64,000 nt of DNA from Archangium violaceum (GTDB lineage Bacteria > Myxococcota > Myxococcia > Myxococcales > Myxococcaceae), in contig NZ_CP069338.1 in the NCBI RefSeq assembly GCF_016859125.1, forward strand, positions 11,349,501 through 11,413,500. Reading direction: 5' to 3'. The notes beneath the pieces are model-generated. The model was not told the DNA's origin. It saw nothing but the letters and a program-made list of their open reading frames with translations, and made no database searches. Shown here in pieces: positions 19,138 through 27,900 of the stretch. Each line of letters starts with the position of its first letter. Position 1 is the first letter of the stretch. A program made the position numbers and the translations under genes.

Positions 19138-20877
19138 CTAACGGCCTTGACCGGAAGAAGTGGGACGCGCCCAGGCCCATCGCTCGGAGGCTCCTGTCGG
19201 GCGTACACCGGCCCCATGCTCGGAAGCCCCCACCGGGCCATACGTCCACACCCACTGCTCGGACGAGCCGGCCGGACCCGCCGACCACGCCCACTGCTCC
19301 GAGGACCCCGCTGGACCCGCCGACCACACCCACTGCTCGGATGACCCGGCCGGACCCGCCGCCCACACCCACTGCTCCGAGGACCCCGCTGGACCCGCCG
19401 ACCGCACCCACCGCCCGGACGCGCCAGCCGGACCCGCCGCCCACACCCACTGCTCGGACGACCCGGCCGGACCCGCCGACCGCATCCACTGTCCGGACGC
19501 GTCAGCCGAACCCGCCGACCATCCCCACTGCTCGGACGAGCCGGCTGGACCGGCGGACCGCATCCACTGCTCGGACGAGCCGGCTGGACCGGCGGACCGC
19601 ATCCACTGCTCGGACGAGCCGGCCGGACCCGTCGGCCGCGCCCATTGCTCCGAGGACCCCTCGGCACGGCGGACGTGCAGGTAATCCTGCCCGGGCGCGC
19701 CCTCGGAGGGAGCACCCGGCCCGATACGCTCTCGCCGATTCTCGGGAATATCCTCGAAACCACCGCTGCCCGGCAGGGGCACGCGGCGCCAGGTGATGTA
19801 CTCGCGCTCCTCGATGGGCGCGTTGCGGGTGGGCGCGGTCGCGGCCACCTTCTCCATGCTGGCGTCCTTCCTGGAGGCGACGATCGGCATGCGCAGGAAC
19901 CGCACCGAGGTGTCCGAGGACGGGCCCGCCGGCGGCAGGAAGATCCGGTTGGAGGAGTGGCCGATGCGGCGCGAACGGCCGCCGTTGCCGACGAAGTGGG
20001 CCTCCACCCGGTAGGGACGGCCGGGCGCCAGGCCATGGATGTAGTAGCTGCGCGACTCGAGCGCCACGTCGAGCACCTTCACCAGGGTGTCCTGGTCGTC
20101 ATAGACGCGCAGCACGGCACGCGGCGACTCCAGCCCGTCCAGGGCACGCTGCCGGGCCGCGGCGCTGAAATCCCAGAGCAGGAAGAGCGTATGCGGGTCG
20201 CGCGGCAACAGCAGGGCCGTGTCATCCCCATAGTCCAGGGGCAGTTCGCCGAGCTGCTCGTCATAGTCCGGCGAACCGAGCGTCTCACGGGGCCCGCGGC
20301 GCTGCGACTCTGTGAGGTGGTGGCGCCAGGCCTCCTGTTCGCCCGCCATGCGCGCCACGAAGAAGCCCTCCACCAGCGGCTCCGCGGCATGCTGGACCGT
20401 GTGGCCAGGCTCCGGGGGAGCGGAAGGCCCGGAGGGCTCGGACGTCTCCACCGGCATCGTGAGGGTGGGCTCCTCGTCGACCGAGAGCCGACCCTGCTTG
20501 GGCTTGGGCGGGAAGTTGACCACCTCCGCGGGCCGCGGCGGGTGGCGGACCGGGGTCTTCTCGTCGTCATCCCCGGGCAGGGGGCTCGCGGGAGCGGAGG
20601 GCTCCTTCGGAGGGCGCTCCTCGGGATTCTCCGTCCGCGAGGCCGCCGAGACGGCGACCGGGACCTTGCGCGCTCCGCGCTGGGCCTTCTTCTGGGCCTT
20701 CCCGTCCTTCACCGTCTCCGACGCCTGGATGCCCGCGAGCTTCGCGAGCCCGGGCACCCGCTTCACGAGAGCCGCGAGCAGGTCCTTCTTGGTCTTGAGC
20801 TTGCTATGCCCGCGCCCCAGATGCTTGCGCGCGAGCTCCCGCAGGTACTCCACCGTAACGCTCTTGAGGTCGGCCAT
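19138..20877 (-). CDS. DUF4912-type protein with C-terminal 13-residue tandem repeats
   Basis: 579 residues. The N-terminus (1-45; VTVEYLRELARKHLG...LKTKKDLLAALV) resembles the small helical Rho-N/SAP-like domain. A charged Pro-rich linker follows, then a beta domain (about 205-330; ALLLPRDPHTLFLLWDFS, YYIHGLAPGRPYRVEAHFVG) of DUF4912 type, possibly a carbohydrate-binding-like sandwich. The last ~170 residues are a tandem repeat of consensus GSSEQWxxSAGPA: about 11 full and 2 decayed units. SD GAGGA precedes the ATG. Cotranscribed with the branching enzyme, which suggests a role in glucan synthesis or its regulation; function is not established. Confidence 0.82.
   Translation of the reverse strand: MADLKSVTVEYLRELARKHLGRGHSKLKTKKDLLAALVKRVPGLAKLAGIQASETVKDGKAQKKAQRGARKVPVAVSAASRTENPEERPPKEPSAPASPLPGDDDEKTPVRHPPRPAEVVNFPPKPKQGRLSVDEEPTLTMPVETSEPSGPSAPPEPGHTVQHAAEPLVEGFFVARMAGEQEAWRHHLTESQRRGPRETLGSPDYDEQLGELPLDYGDDTALLLPRDPHTLFLLWDFSAAARQRALDGLESPRAVLRVYDDQDTLVKVLDVALESRSYYIHGLAPGRPYRVEAHFVGNGGRSRRIGHSSNRIFLPPAGPSSDTSVRFLRMPIVASRKDASMEKVAATAPTRNAPIEEREYITWRRVPLPGSGGFEDIPENRRERIGPGAPSEGAPGQDYLHVRRAEGSSEQWARPTGPAGSSEQWMRSAGPAGSSEQWMRSAGPAGSSEQWGWSAGSADASGQWMRSAGPAGSSEQWVWAAGPAGASGRWVRSAGPAGSSEQWVWAAGPAGSSEQWVWSAGPAGSSEQWAWSAGPAGSSEQWVWTYGPVGASEHGAGVRPTGASERWAWARPTSSGQGR
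19145..19659 (-). repeat. 39-bp tandem repeat array inside the DUF4912-type gene
   Basis: About 13 head-to-tail units of 39 bp (13 codons, GSSEQWxxSAGPA). Adjacent units are near-identical at the DNA level and the ends are degraded, so the array probably grows and shrinks by slippage or unequal exchange without breaking the frame. The antisense frame is open too (repeated HCSDDPAGPA), which is a by-product. Confidence 0.9.
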
Positions 20878-20969
20878 AAGCGGTCCTCGGCTTAGGTCTT
20901 CAACGCTTGGGGGTCAACGAGCGATTTCACTTCTGTTCGTGGTCATACCTCGCGAGCCGTCAGGGGACG

Positions 20970-20999
20970 GTGACAAGCCGGGACCCGGCTTTGTATTCT
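20970..20999 (+). promoter_or_regulatory. Possible promoter of the glycosyltransferase gene, with internal palindrome
   Basis: GTGACA (20970-20975), 18-base spacer and TATTCT (20994-20999). The spacer consists mostly of an almost perfect palindrome, aagccggg-a-cccggctt (20975-20991), a candidate operator. Transcription would start about 21006, only a few bases before the TTG start at 21010, implying a nearly leaderless mRNA. Confidence 0.35.
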
Positions 21000-21009
21000 T
21001 CCGCCCGCC

Positions 21010-23259
21010 TTGAGCGACCTGCCCAGACTCCTGCTGTGCAGCTTCGATGTGATCCCCGGCCCGTCTGGCTCGTCGCGTCGGCTGACGGAGTATTTGAAAG
21101 CCCTGCCCGACCGGTTCTCGGTGGTGGTGCTGTCCGTCAAGACGCCGGACCACTCGCACATCGAGAAATACGAGGGTGCGCGCCTGCTCCGCGTGCCGGT
21201 GGGCGCCGGGGACCTCGCCTCGCGCATCCAGGCCTTCGAGCGCGCCGTGCGCCGCCAGTTGGAGAGCGAGGACTACGCGCTCGTCCACTTCACCGACCCC
21301 TTCGGTGGCTACGCCCTGTGCGAGCTGAAGGGCGACTACGGCTACCGCCTCGTCTACGAGGCCCAGGGCTTTCCCTCCCAGGAGCTGCGCTACACCCACC
21401 CCCAGCTCGAGGGGGACCGGAAGTTCCTCTCCAAGGTCCGGCGCCAGGAGCTGTTCTGCCTGATGAACGCCGACCTGGTCGTCACCGGCTCCCCCACGAC
21501 GAGCGCCTTCATCCAATCCCTGGGCGTGTCCGGGGAGTCGGTGCGCGTGGTGCGCGCGCCGGTGGACCTGGGGCCCTACACGCCCGAGACGCTCGGAACG
21601 CCCGATGGTTCCCCCATGCGGCTGATGTACCTGGGCAGCCAGGTGGCATGGCAGGGGCTGGCCGGCCTGCTCCGGGGGCTGGCACTGGCGGTGAAGCAGG
21701 TCGACGTCCGGCTCACGCTCGTGGGTGCGCGCCACCCGGACTGGCAGCCCCACCTGGAGGACCTCGTCGCCGAGTTGGAGCTCAAGCAGCACGTCGAGTT
21801 CCAGCCCCCCGTGGGGCATGACGACCTGGCCAAGGTGCTCACGCTCGCGGACGTGGGCGTGCTGCCGCTCGACGACGTGGACCGCAACCGCGTGCAGGGC
21901 GGCGCGCTCGCCAAGGTGTCCGAGTACCTCGCCGCGGGTCGTCCGGTGCTCGCCACCGACCTGCCCGTGGCCCGCGAGCGCATCCCCTCCTCGGCCGGCG
22001 TCTTCTACCCGCCCGGTGACGCGCAGGCGCTCGCGGAGCGCATCATCGAGCTGGCGCGGGACGTGCCCCGGCGCGTCGCGCTCGGAAAGCAGGCCCGAGC
22101 CCATGCGAACCAGTGGCTCGACGCCGGCCTCATCCGCGGTCAACTGCTGGACATCTATGATGGCCTGCTCGGAAAGAGGCCGGTGCCGACGGAGAGCGCC
22201 TCCGAGCGCGAGCTCAACCCGACGATGACGGGCACCCCCACCAACCGCATCCTTGGGCTCGAGGGCAATGTGAGCGCGGGCCCCCCGGAGCCCGAGGCCC
22301 CCACCTCCCTCGCGGAGCCGCCCGGGAGCGAGCCCGTCCCGGACACGGATCCGGGACACGGAGGACCCGTGAGCGAGGAGCCACCACTCATCGTGGGCCA
22401 CGCGCTGCGGGAGGAGGGCCTCGACACCCGGCTCATCAAGACGGAGCCCGCGACCTCGCGGCCGGATGGGCCTCCCGTGGTGATGGGGCTGCCCCTGCGC
22501 GAGCCCTCGGCTCCGGACAACGCTCCGACCGAGCAGGAGGTGCGGCCGAGCGGACCTCCCGTGGTGATGGGACTGCCCCTGCGCGAGCCCCCCGCTTCAC
22601 CGCCTCCCATTCCGCCCCGTGCGAGCATGAGCACCCGCGCGGTCCCCGAGAGCCGCCCGGCTCCGCCAGCTCCGGCCCCGGTACCCGAGCCCGCGGCGGC
22701 ACGGCCTCCCGCGCTTCCTCCCATTCCGCCCCTTCCTCCCCGGCGCGAGGAGCGCCCCACACCGCGACCGCCGGAGCCTTCCGTGCTCCGTCCGTCCATC
22801 TCCATTCCCCCGCTGCCTCCTCGGTCCCGGCCCGCCAGCGGCTCCCGTCCCGCGGTGCCCCCGGTGCTCCCGCCCGTGGAGACTCCCGCCGCCCCTCCCC
22901 CGTTGGCGCGCGCGCCCGTCAAGGCCGATGAGCCCGAGGAGATCTCCGAGGCCGAGGCCCAGGAGGTTCAGGAGGTAGACGCCTCTCCGACACCCACCGA
23001 TGTGCAACCCCTCGAGGATCTGGAGGAGATCAGCAGCGCGGAGATCCACGAGGCCGAAACGCCGGAGACGCCGCCCCGGGAGCCGCCCGAGTCACGGTTG
23101 AACCCATGGTTCGCCCAGCTGGCCCATGGCTACTGCCCACCCGAGGGGACGCAGTTCGCCCGCCACACGCCGCCCACCACCATGCCCGGCCGTGACGACG
23201 ACCCCGTCTCGCCCCCTGCCCCCAAGGACCAGGGCGCCGCCCGCGGCAAGCCCTCGTAG
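21010..23259 (+). CDS. GT4-type glycosyltransferase with long disordered C-terminal extension
   Basis: 749 residues. Residues 1-390 are a GT-B fold glycosyltransferase: N-terminal Rossmann domain (LLLCSFDVIPGPSGSSRRLTEYL), second domain with MRLMYLGSQVAWQG, VDVRLTLVGA, ADVGVLPLDD and AKVSEYLAAGRPVLATD, the usual nucleotide-sugar site of GT4 enzymes. Residues ~395-720 are Pro/Glu-rich and disordered, with three copies of a short motif (PPLIVGHALREE, PPVVMGLPLREP twice). The extreme C-terminus (NPWFAQLAHGYCPPEGTQF) looks ordered. Start is TTG with no ribosome site, compatible with the nearly leaderless promoter. Divergent from the branching-enzyme operon. Acceptor unknown; glucan or polysaccharide synthesis inferred. 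Confidence 0.85.
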   Translation: MSDLPRLLLCSFDVIPGPSGSSRRLTEYLKALPDRFSVVVLSVKTPDHSHIEKYEGARLLRVPVGAGDLASRIQAFERAVRRQLESEDYALVHFTDPFGGYALCELKGDYGYRLVYEAQGFPSQELRYTHPQLEGDRKFLSKVRRQELFCLMNADLVVTGSPTTSAFIQSLGVSGESVRVVRAPVDLGPYTPETLGTPDGSPMRLMYLGSQVAWQGLAGLLRGLALAVKQVDVRLTLVGARHPDWQPHLEDLVAELELKQHVEFQPPVGHDDLAKVLTLADVGVLPLDDVDRNRVQGGALAKVSEYLAAGRPVLATDLPVARERIPSSAGVFYPPGDAQALAERIIELARDVPRRVALGKQARAHANQWLDAGLIRGQLLDIYDGLLGKRPVPTESASERELNPTMTGTPTNRILGLEGNVSAGPPEPEAPTSLAEPPGSEPVPDTDPGHGGPVSEEPPLIVGHALREEGLDTRLIKTEPATSRPDGPPVVMGLPLREPSAPDNAPTEQEVRPSGPPVVMGLPLREPPASPPPIPPRASMSTRAVPESRPAPPAPAPVPEPAAARPPALPPIPPLPPRREERPTPRPPEPSVLRPSISIPPLPPRSRPASGSRPAVPPVLPPVETPAAPPPLARAPVKADEPEEISEAEAQEVQEVDASPTPTDVQPLEDLEEISSAEIHEAETPETPPREPPESRLNPWFAQLAHGYCPPEGTQFARHTPPTTMPGRDDDPVSPPAPKDQGAARGKPS

Positions 23260-23382
23260 TGTGAAATTGTCCGCAACGTGTGTAGCAACCGACCGAGCTT
23301 GGCACGGAAACTTTCCAAGCCTCTTCGCGCGTGCATAGGATGTGCCGGTTTTCATTGCACTTTTCCTGGGTAAAAGGGCTGC

Positions 23383-26300
23383 ATGGAGCGCCGGGTCCTC
23401 ATCGTCGAAAGCCAGAACGACTTCGCCCTCAGCATGGCAACCGTGCTCAAGAGCGCGGGTTATCAAACTGCCATGGCGGCCAACGCCGCTGACGCACAGC
23501 GTGAGATGGAGAAGCGCCGGCCGGATCTCATCGTGGTCCGGGCCGAGTTGCCGGATCAGTCCGGCTTCACCCTTTGCGGGCAGATCAAGAAGGGCAAGTG
23601 GGGCCAGAACCTCAAGGTCCTGCTGCTGTCCTCGGATACGGGCATCGAGGGGCTCAACCAGCACCGCCAGACGCCCGGTGCCGCGGATGGCTACCTCATC
23701 ATCCCCTTCGAGATGGGGGAGCTGGCCTCGATGAGCGTCGGCATCCTGCCTCCCGAGGAGGAGCCGCAGCCGGACGCCGAGCCGCGCGACGGTCCTCCGG
23801 CCATGCCGCCTCCGCTGAAGGCCGCCCCCGGCCCCGCGGGCAGCCCTCCGAGGCTGCCCAAGCGCGAGCGCCGCAGCGCCATCACCGAGGAGGATCGCGG
23901 CTTCCTCGAGCGCGCCTTCCAGTCCATCGCGGACCGCAAGGCCGAGCTGCTCGCCGAGTCCCGCCAGCTCAAGCGTTCGCCCCCGCGGCGCGACCTGATG
24001 GGCACGCCCGAGGGCAAGGTCCAGCTGCTGCGCGACGAGCTCAAGGTGCGCGAGGCGCAGATCGCCCGCCTCTCTGAAATCTGGAACGTCCGCGAGCGCG
24101 AGCTGGTCTCCGTCGAGGACCGGCTCCACGAGAAGGACGTGGAGCTGCAGGGCCTGAAGATGCAGGTGGACGACCTGCTGCGCCGCTTCAACGAGGCCCA
24201 GCAGTCCATGCTGCAGAAGGAGCGCGAGCACGGCGCGACCGTGGACGACCTGCTCCTGCAGAAGTTCTCCGCCGAGAAGGATCTCATCGAGGTGGTGGCC
24301 TCCAAGGAGAAGGACATCAACGTCCTTCGCCGCGAGGTGTCCAGCCGCGATGACGAACTGGCGCGCCGCGCCGGCGAGCTGGATTACGCCCGCGAGGAGT
24401 ACGACAAGCTCGAGAAGCACCTGGGCGTCGTCACGCTCGAGTTCGAGGTCAAGGAGCAGAAGCTCACCGAGACGGTGCAGGCCCACGAGGCCGAGCTGGG
24501 CCGCCGCCAGCAGCGCATCGAGAGCCTGGAGGGCGAGCTCGCCCACACCATCAGCGATCGCGACCAGCGCTACGCCGAGCTGAGCGGGGAGATCCAGGCG
24601 CTGCAGGAGCGGCTGGCGCAGACCGAGCAGGAGCGCGACACCACCGTGCGCGCCCTGGAGGACCGTGCCGCCGCGGCCGAGGCGCACGGCGCCCAGGCGG
24701 ACGCGGAGATCCTCCGCATCACCGAGGAGCGCAACGCGCTCGAGGCCCGGCTCAACGAGCAGATCGCCGGCCTGGAGTCGGACCTGGCCCGCATGACGGG
24801 CGAGCGCGACCAGCTCCAGCAGGACAAGGACGCCCTCGAGAGCGATCTCACCCAGCGGCTGGAGGAGCGCGACGCGAAGGTCGCCACGCTCGAGCGCGAG
24901 CTGCAGGAGACCATCGCCCGCAACGAGCACACCGAGGCCGAGCTCAACGCCAACATCCAGCAGCAGATGGAGCGCATCGGCGAGCTGGAGGGCGAGGTCG
25001 AGGCCGTCAAGGCCCACCTGGCCGACCGCGAGGCCGAGCTCACCGGCGAGCTCGAGGCCCTCTCCCAGGCCCGCAGCGAGCTGGAGGCCGCCAAGGACGC
25101 CCTGGAGGCCGAGCTCAACGGTCAGATCCAGGCGCTCCAGGAGACCGTCGCCGACCGCGACACGCAGATCTCCAACCTGCGCGGCGAGCTCGAGGCCACG
25201 TCCCAGACGCTGGCCGACACGCAGAACACGCTCGCCCAGACCGAGGAGACCCTCGCCACCACCCGCGGCGAGCTGGACGCCACCACCCAGGCGCTCTCCG
25301 AGACGCAGAACACCCTCTCCGAGACGCAGGCCACCCTCGCCGACACGCAGAACCGGCTGGCCCAGACCGAGGAGACCCTCGCCACCACCCGTGGCGAGCT
25401 GGACGCCACCACCCAGGCGCTCTCCGAGACGCAGAACACCCTCTCCGAGACGCAGAACCGGCTGGCCCAGACCGAGGAGACCCTCGCCACCACCCGCGGC
25501 GAGCTGGACGCCACCACCCAGGCGCTCTCCGAGACGCAGAACACCCTCTCCGAGACGCAGGCCACCCTCGCCGACACGCAGGGCCGGCTGGCCCTGACCG
25601 AGGAGACCCTCGCCAGCACCCGCGGCGAGCTGGATGCCACCGCCCAGTCTCTGGCCGAGACGCAGAACACGCTCTCGCAGACCGAGGAATCCCTGGCCAG
25701 CACGCGCGGGGAGCTCGAGGCCACCAGCCAGTCGCTCGCGCAGACGCACGAGACCCTCGTCAACACGCAGGGTCAGCTCGAGCAGACCCGCGACGAGCTC
25801 GCCCGCACCATCCAGGAGCGCACCGAGCGCGAGAACGAGCTGAGCGCCGCCCACGCGGAGATCACCCGCGTCACCGGCGTCCTGAACGAGACCGAGGCCC
25901 TCAAGGCCGCCATGGAGGAGGAGCTCTCCGAGCAGCTCGGCCAGGTGCGCAACGAGCTGGCCGAGACGCAGGGAGCCCTCGCGGCCACGCGCGACGCGCT
26001 CGCCGGCGAGCAGTCCGCCCACGTGCAGACCCAGCAGCAGGCCTCCGCCGTCCAGGCGGACCTGGAGGCCCAGCTCGCCCAGACGCGCGATCAGCTCCAG
26101 GAGCAGGAGGAGCAGCTCTTCCTCACCAAGCAGGAGCTGGGCAGCCGCGTCGCCGAGGTCACCCAGCTCGGCTCGCAGCTCGCGCAGTCCGAGGAGGAGC
26201 GCCACAGCCTGGAGGAGCGCTTCAACACGCTCTCCGCCGAGTCGCAGCGCCGCATCGAGTTCCTGGAGCAGGACTCCGCCAGCAAGAACCAGGAGCTGTC

Positions 26301-27429
26301 GGACACCCTCCAGAAGCTCAGCATCGTCACGCAGGAGAAGGAGCGCCAGCGCGAGGCCCTCTCCCGCGAGGTGGCCGCGAGGACCGAGCAGCTCAAGCAG
26401 CTCGAGGCCCGTCGCCAGCAGGACACGGAGCAGGCGAAGCGGAACATCGACGAGCTCAACCGGCAGGCCGCCGCCCTCAATGGCGAGCTGGACAACACGC
26501 GCAAGCAGCTGGCCGCGCGTGAGGAGCAGCTGCGCGTCGCGGGCAACAACCAGGCGAAGCTCCAGTCCGAGCGCGATGGGCTGGCCGCTCAGCTCGCCGA
26601 GGCCCATGAACAGATGCAGGCGTTCCAGCAGGCCCAGCTCCAGGAGCGCTCCGAGGCGAAGCGCGCCGCGGACGAGCTGGCCGCGAAGCTGGCTCGCGCC
26701 GAGGCCCGTGCCGCTCAGCTCACCCAGGAGGTGCAGACCCGCGCCGCCGAGGCCGACGCCAAGGTCAAGGAGGCGCAGGCCCAGCTCACCGCCCGAGCGA
26801 AGAAGATCCAGGAGCTCGAGCTCGCGGTGGAGAACGCGGCCGGCGCCAGGGCCCGCGTGGAGAAGGAGCTCAACGCGAAGGTGGCCGCCGCCGACGCCAA
26901 GGTCAACGAGGCCGCCACGAAGCTCGCCGCCGCCCAGAAGGAGCGCAAGGAGCTGGAGGCCCGGCAGCAGAAGGAGCTGGAGGACCTCTCCGCCCGTCAG
27001 AAGGCGGAGCTGGAGCGCCGCGACGCCCTGAAGGCCCAGGAGATCGCCCGCCTGCAGCAGTCGGTGCAGGAGAAGAGCAAGGCGCTCAAGGTCGCCGAGC
27101 TGGAGCTGGCCCGCTACAAGACGAAGGCACCCTCCGCCGGTGGCACTCCGGCCGGGAAGGCCGTCACCAAGCCGCCCGTGGAGGGCGATGACGCCCTGCT
27201 CACCACGCAGGTCAACACCATCGCCCCCGCCGCGCCGGCCCGCACCGCCGCCGCCCGTCCCGCCGCGAAGGTCCCGAACACCGTGGCGAAGAAGACCGCG
27301 GCGCCTCCTCCTGTCGCCGAGGAGGAGCCGTCCGATCGCACCGTCGTGATGCAGATCCCCGCGGATCCGGCCGCCACCTCCTCGGATGAGGCCGACTGGA
27401 CCTCCCTGGTGGACGAGCTCGACAAGTAG
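23383..27429 (+). CDS. aglZ: Gliding-motility protein AglZ (pseudo-receiver plus long coiled coil)
   Basis: AglZ is a cytoplasmic scaffold of the myxobacterial adventurous (A) gliding machinery that works with the polarity GTPase MglA at focal adhesions. The 1,348 residues match the known ~1,395-residue M. xanthus protein. Residues 1-115 are a receiver domain (RRVLIVESQNDFALSMATVL) that lacks the phosphoacceptor: the expected Asp is R53 (LIVVRAELPDQSG) and the conserved Lys is Ile (IIPFEM). After a Pro-rich linker comes an almost unbroken coiled coil (about 200-1260), then an Ala/Pro-rich tail. ATG with AAAGGG upstream. FrzS has the same design but is less than half the length. Contains in-register repeats (25234-25760). 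Confidence 0.93.
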   Translation: MERRVLIVESQNDFALSMATVLKSAGYQTAMAANAADAQREMEKRRPDLIVVRAELPDQSGFTLCGQIKKGKWGQNLKVLLLSSDTGIEGLNQHRQTPGAADGYLIIPFEMGELASMSVGILPPEEEPQPDAEPRDGPPAMPPPLKAAPGPAGSPPRLPKRERRSAITEEDRGFLERAFQSIADRKAELLAESRQLKRSPPRRDLMGTPEGKVQLLRDELKVREAQIARLSEIWNVRERELVSVEDRLHEKDVELQGLKMQVDDLLRRFNEAQQSMLQKEREHGATVDDLLLQKFSAEKDLIEVVASKEKDINVLRREVSSRDDELARRAGELDYAREEYDKLEKHLGVVTLEFEVKEQKLTETVQAHEAELGRRQQRIESLEGELAHTISDRDQRYAELSGEIQALQERLAQTEQERDTTVRALEDRAAAAEAHGAQADAEILRITEERNALEARLNEQIAGLESDLARMTGERDQLQQDKDALESDLTQRLEERDAKVATLERELQETIARNEHTEAELNANIQQQMERIGELEGEVEAVKAHLADREAELTGELEALSQARSELEAAKDALEAELNGQIQALQETVADRDTQISNLRGELEATSQTLADTQNTLAQTEETLATTRGELDATTQALSETQNTLSETQATLADTQNRLAQTEETLATTRGELDATTQALSETQNTLSETQNRLAQTEETLATTRGELDATTQALSETQNTLSETQATLADTQGRLALTEETLASTRGELDATAQSLAETQNTLSQTEESLASTRGELEATSQSLAQTHETLVNTQGQLEQTRDELARTIQERTERENELSAAHAEITRVTGVLNETEALKAAMEEELSEQLGQVRNELAETQGALAATRDALAGEQSAHVQTQQQASAVQADLEAQLAQTRDQLQEQEEQLFLTKQELGSRVAEVTQLGSQLAQSEEERHSLEERFNTLSAESQRRIEFLEQDSASKNQELSDTLQKLSIVTQEKERQREALSREVAARTEQLKQLEARRQQDTEQAKRNIDELNRQAAALNGELDNTRKQLAAREEQLRVAGNNQAKLQSERDGLAAQLAEAHEQMQAFQQAQLQERSEAKRAADELAAKLARAEARAAQLTQEVQTRAAEADAKVKEAQAQLTARAKKIQELELAVENAAGARARVEKELNAKVAAADAKVNEAATKLAAAQKERKELEARQQKELEDLSARQKAELERRDALKAQEIARLQQSVQEKSKALKVAELELARYKTKAPSAGGTPAGKAVTKPPVEGDDALLTTQVNTIAPAAPARTAAARPAAKVPNTVAKKTAAPPPVAEEEPSDRTVVMQIPADPAATSSDEADWTSLVDELDK
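25234..25760 (+). repeat. Near-identical in-frame repeats in the aglZ coiled coil
   Basis: The segment LAQTEETLATTRGELDATTQ recurs with starts at 25234, 25360, 25465, 25591 and (diverged) 25675. The spacings are 126, 105, 126 and 84 bp, i.e. 42, 35, 42 and 28 codons, all multiples of seven, so the heptad register is kept. The DNA of the first four units is almost identical. Confidence 0.88.
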
Positions 27430-27440
27430 TGCCGTACTCC

Positions 27441-27470
27441 GGCCGCGCGGGGCCTTCGTGCCGCGCGCGG
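27441..27470. terminator. GC-rich hairpin between convergent aglZ and small membrane gene
   Basis: ggccgcgcgg (27441-27450) can pair with ccgcgcgcgg (27461-27470) across a 10-base loop. It lies between the aglZ stop and the stop of the convergent gene at 27496. There is no U-tract on either strand, so intrinsic termination is uncertain. Confidence 0.35.
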
Positions 27471-27495
27471 TCGGGAAGGCCCGCCCGTGGCGTGA

Positions 27496-27714
27496 CTACA
27501 GCGCGGCGCGGGCCTGCCGGACCAGGTCCTTGAGTTCCAGGGTGGCGAGCACGTCCCGGAAGGACACCTCGGTGCCGTTCTTCCGGGCCTGGAGCTGGGC
27601 CTGCCGCCAGCGCTCCCACATGGTCCGGGTGGAGACGTAGGCGAGCAGCAGCACGAAGGCTCCTGGAATCAGGGCCACCGCCACCACCAACATCATCCGC
27701 ACCCACCAGGACAT
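27496..27714 (-). CDS. Small single-pass membrane protein, function unknown
   Basis: 72 residues: an N-terminal transmembrane helix (about 4-27; VRMMLVVAVALIPGAFVLLLAYV) followed by a basic, soluble tail (RTMWERWRQAQLQARKNG) ending in an amphipathic helix. The ATG at 27714 is supported by a strong ribosome site (GGAGG, six bases upstream); a longer open frame runs antisense to the MoxR gene and is rejected. Codon usage fits the neighbours. Alone on its strand between aglZ (convergent) and the MoxR gene (divergent). No family recognised; an anchored adaptor is possible but unproven. Confidence 0.7.
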   Translation of the reverse strand: MSWWVRMMLVVAVALIPGAFVLLLAYVSTRTMWERWRQAQLQARKNGTEVSFRDVLATLELKDLVRQARAAL

Positions 27715-27900
27715 GACCGCCGCCTCCGAGGACTGAACGCGCGGCTCTATTGCACGCCCCATGCCCACCGTGGCGAAATAATTTCCCAAGTCATTCCGGC
27801 CACTTGGAGAGCGAGCAAGCGCGGGTGTGGCCTTGAAAAGGCGGCAGGTCTGGCATTTTTGCCGCAGTGGCCTGAAAACCCTTCGGTTAAGTTCAGGGGC

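Noticed and set aside
19145-19659. CRISPR-like regular repeats
   Set aside because: Units are contiguous 39-bp repeats without spacers and lie in frame inside a protein gene.
19160-19684. Plus-strand open frame with HCSDDPAGPA repeats
   Set aside because: It is the mirror of the in-frame GSSEQW repeats of the minus-strand gene; no ribosome site or flanking domain.
23299-23317. Sigma-54-like element TTGGCACG upstream of aglZ
   Set aside because: The -24 half is perfect but the -12 half reads CTTTC where TTGC is required; the essential GC is missing.
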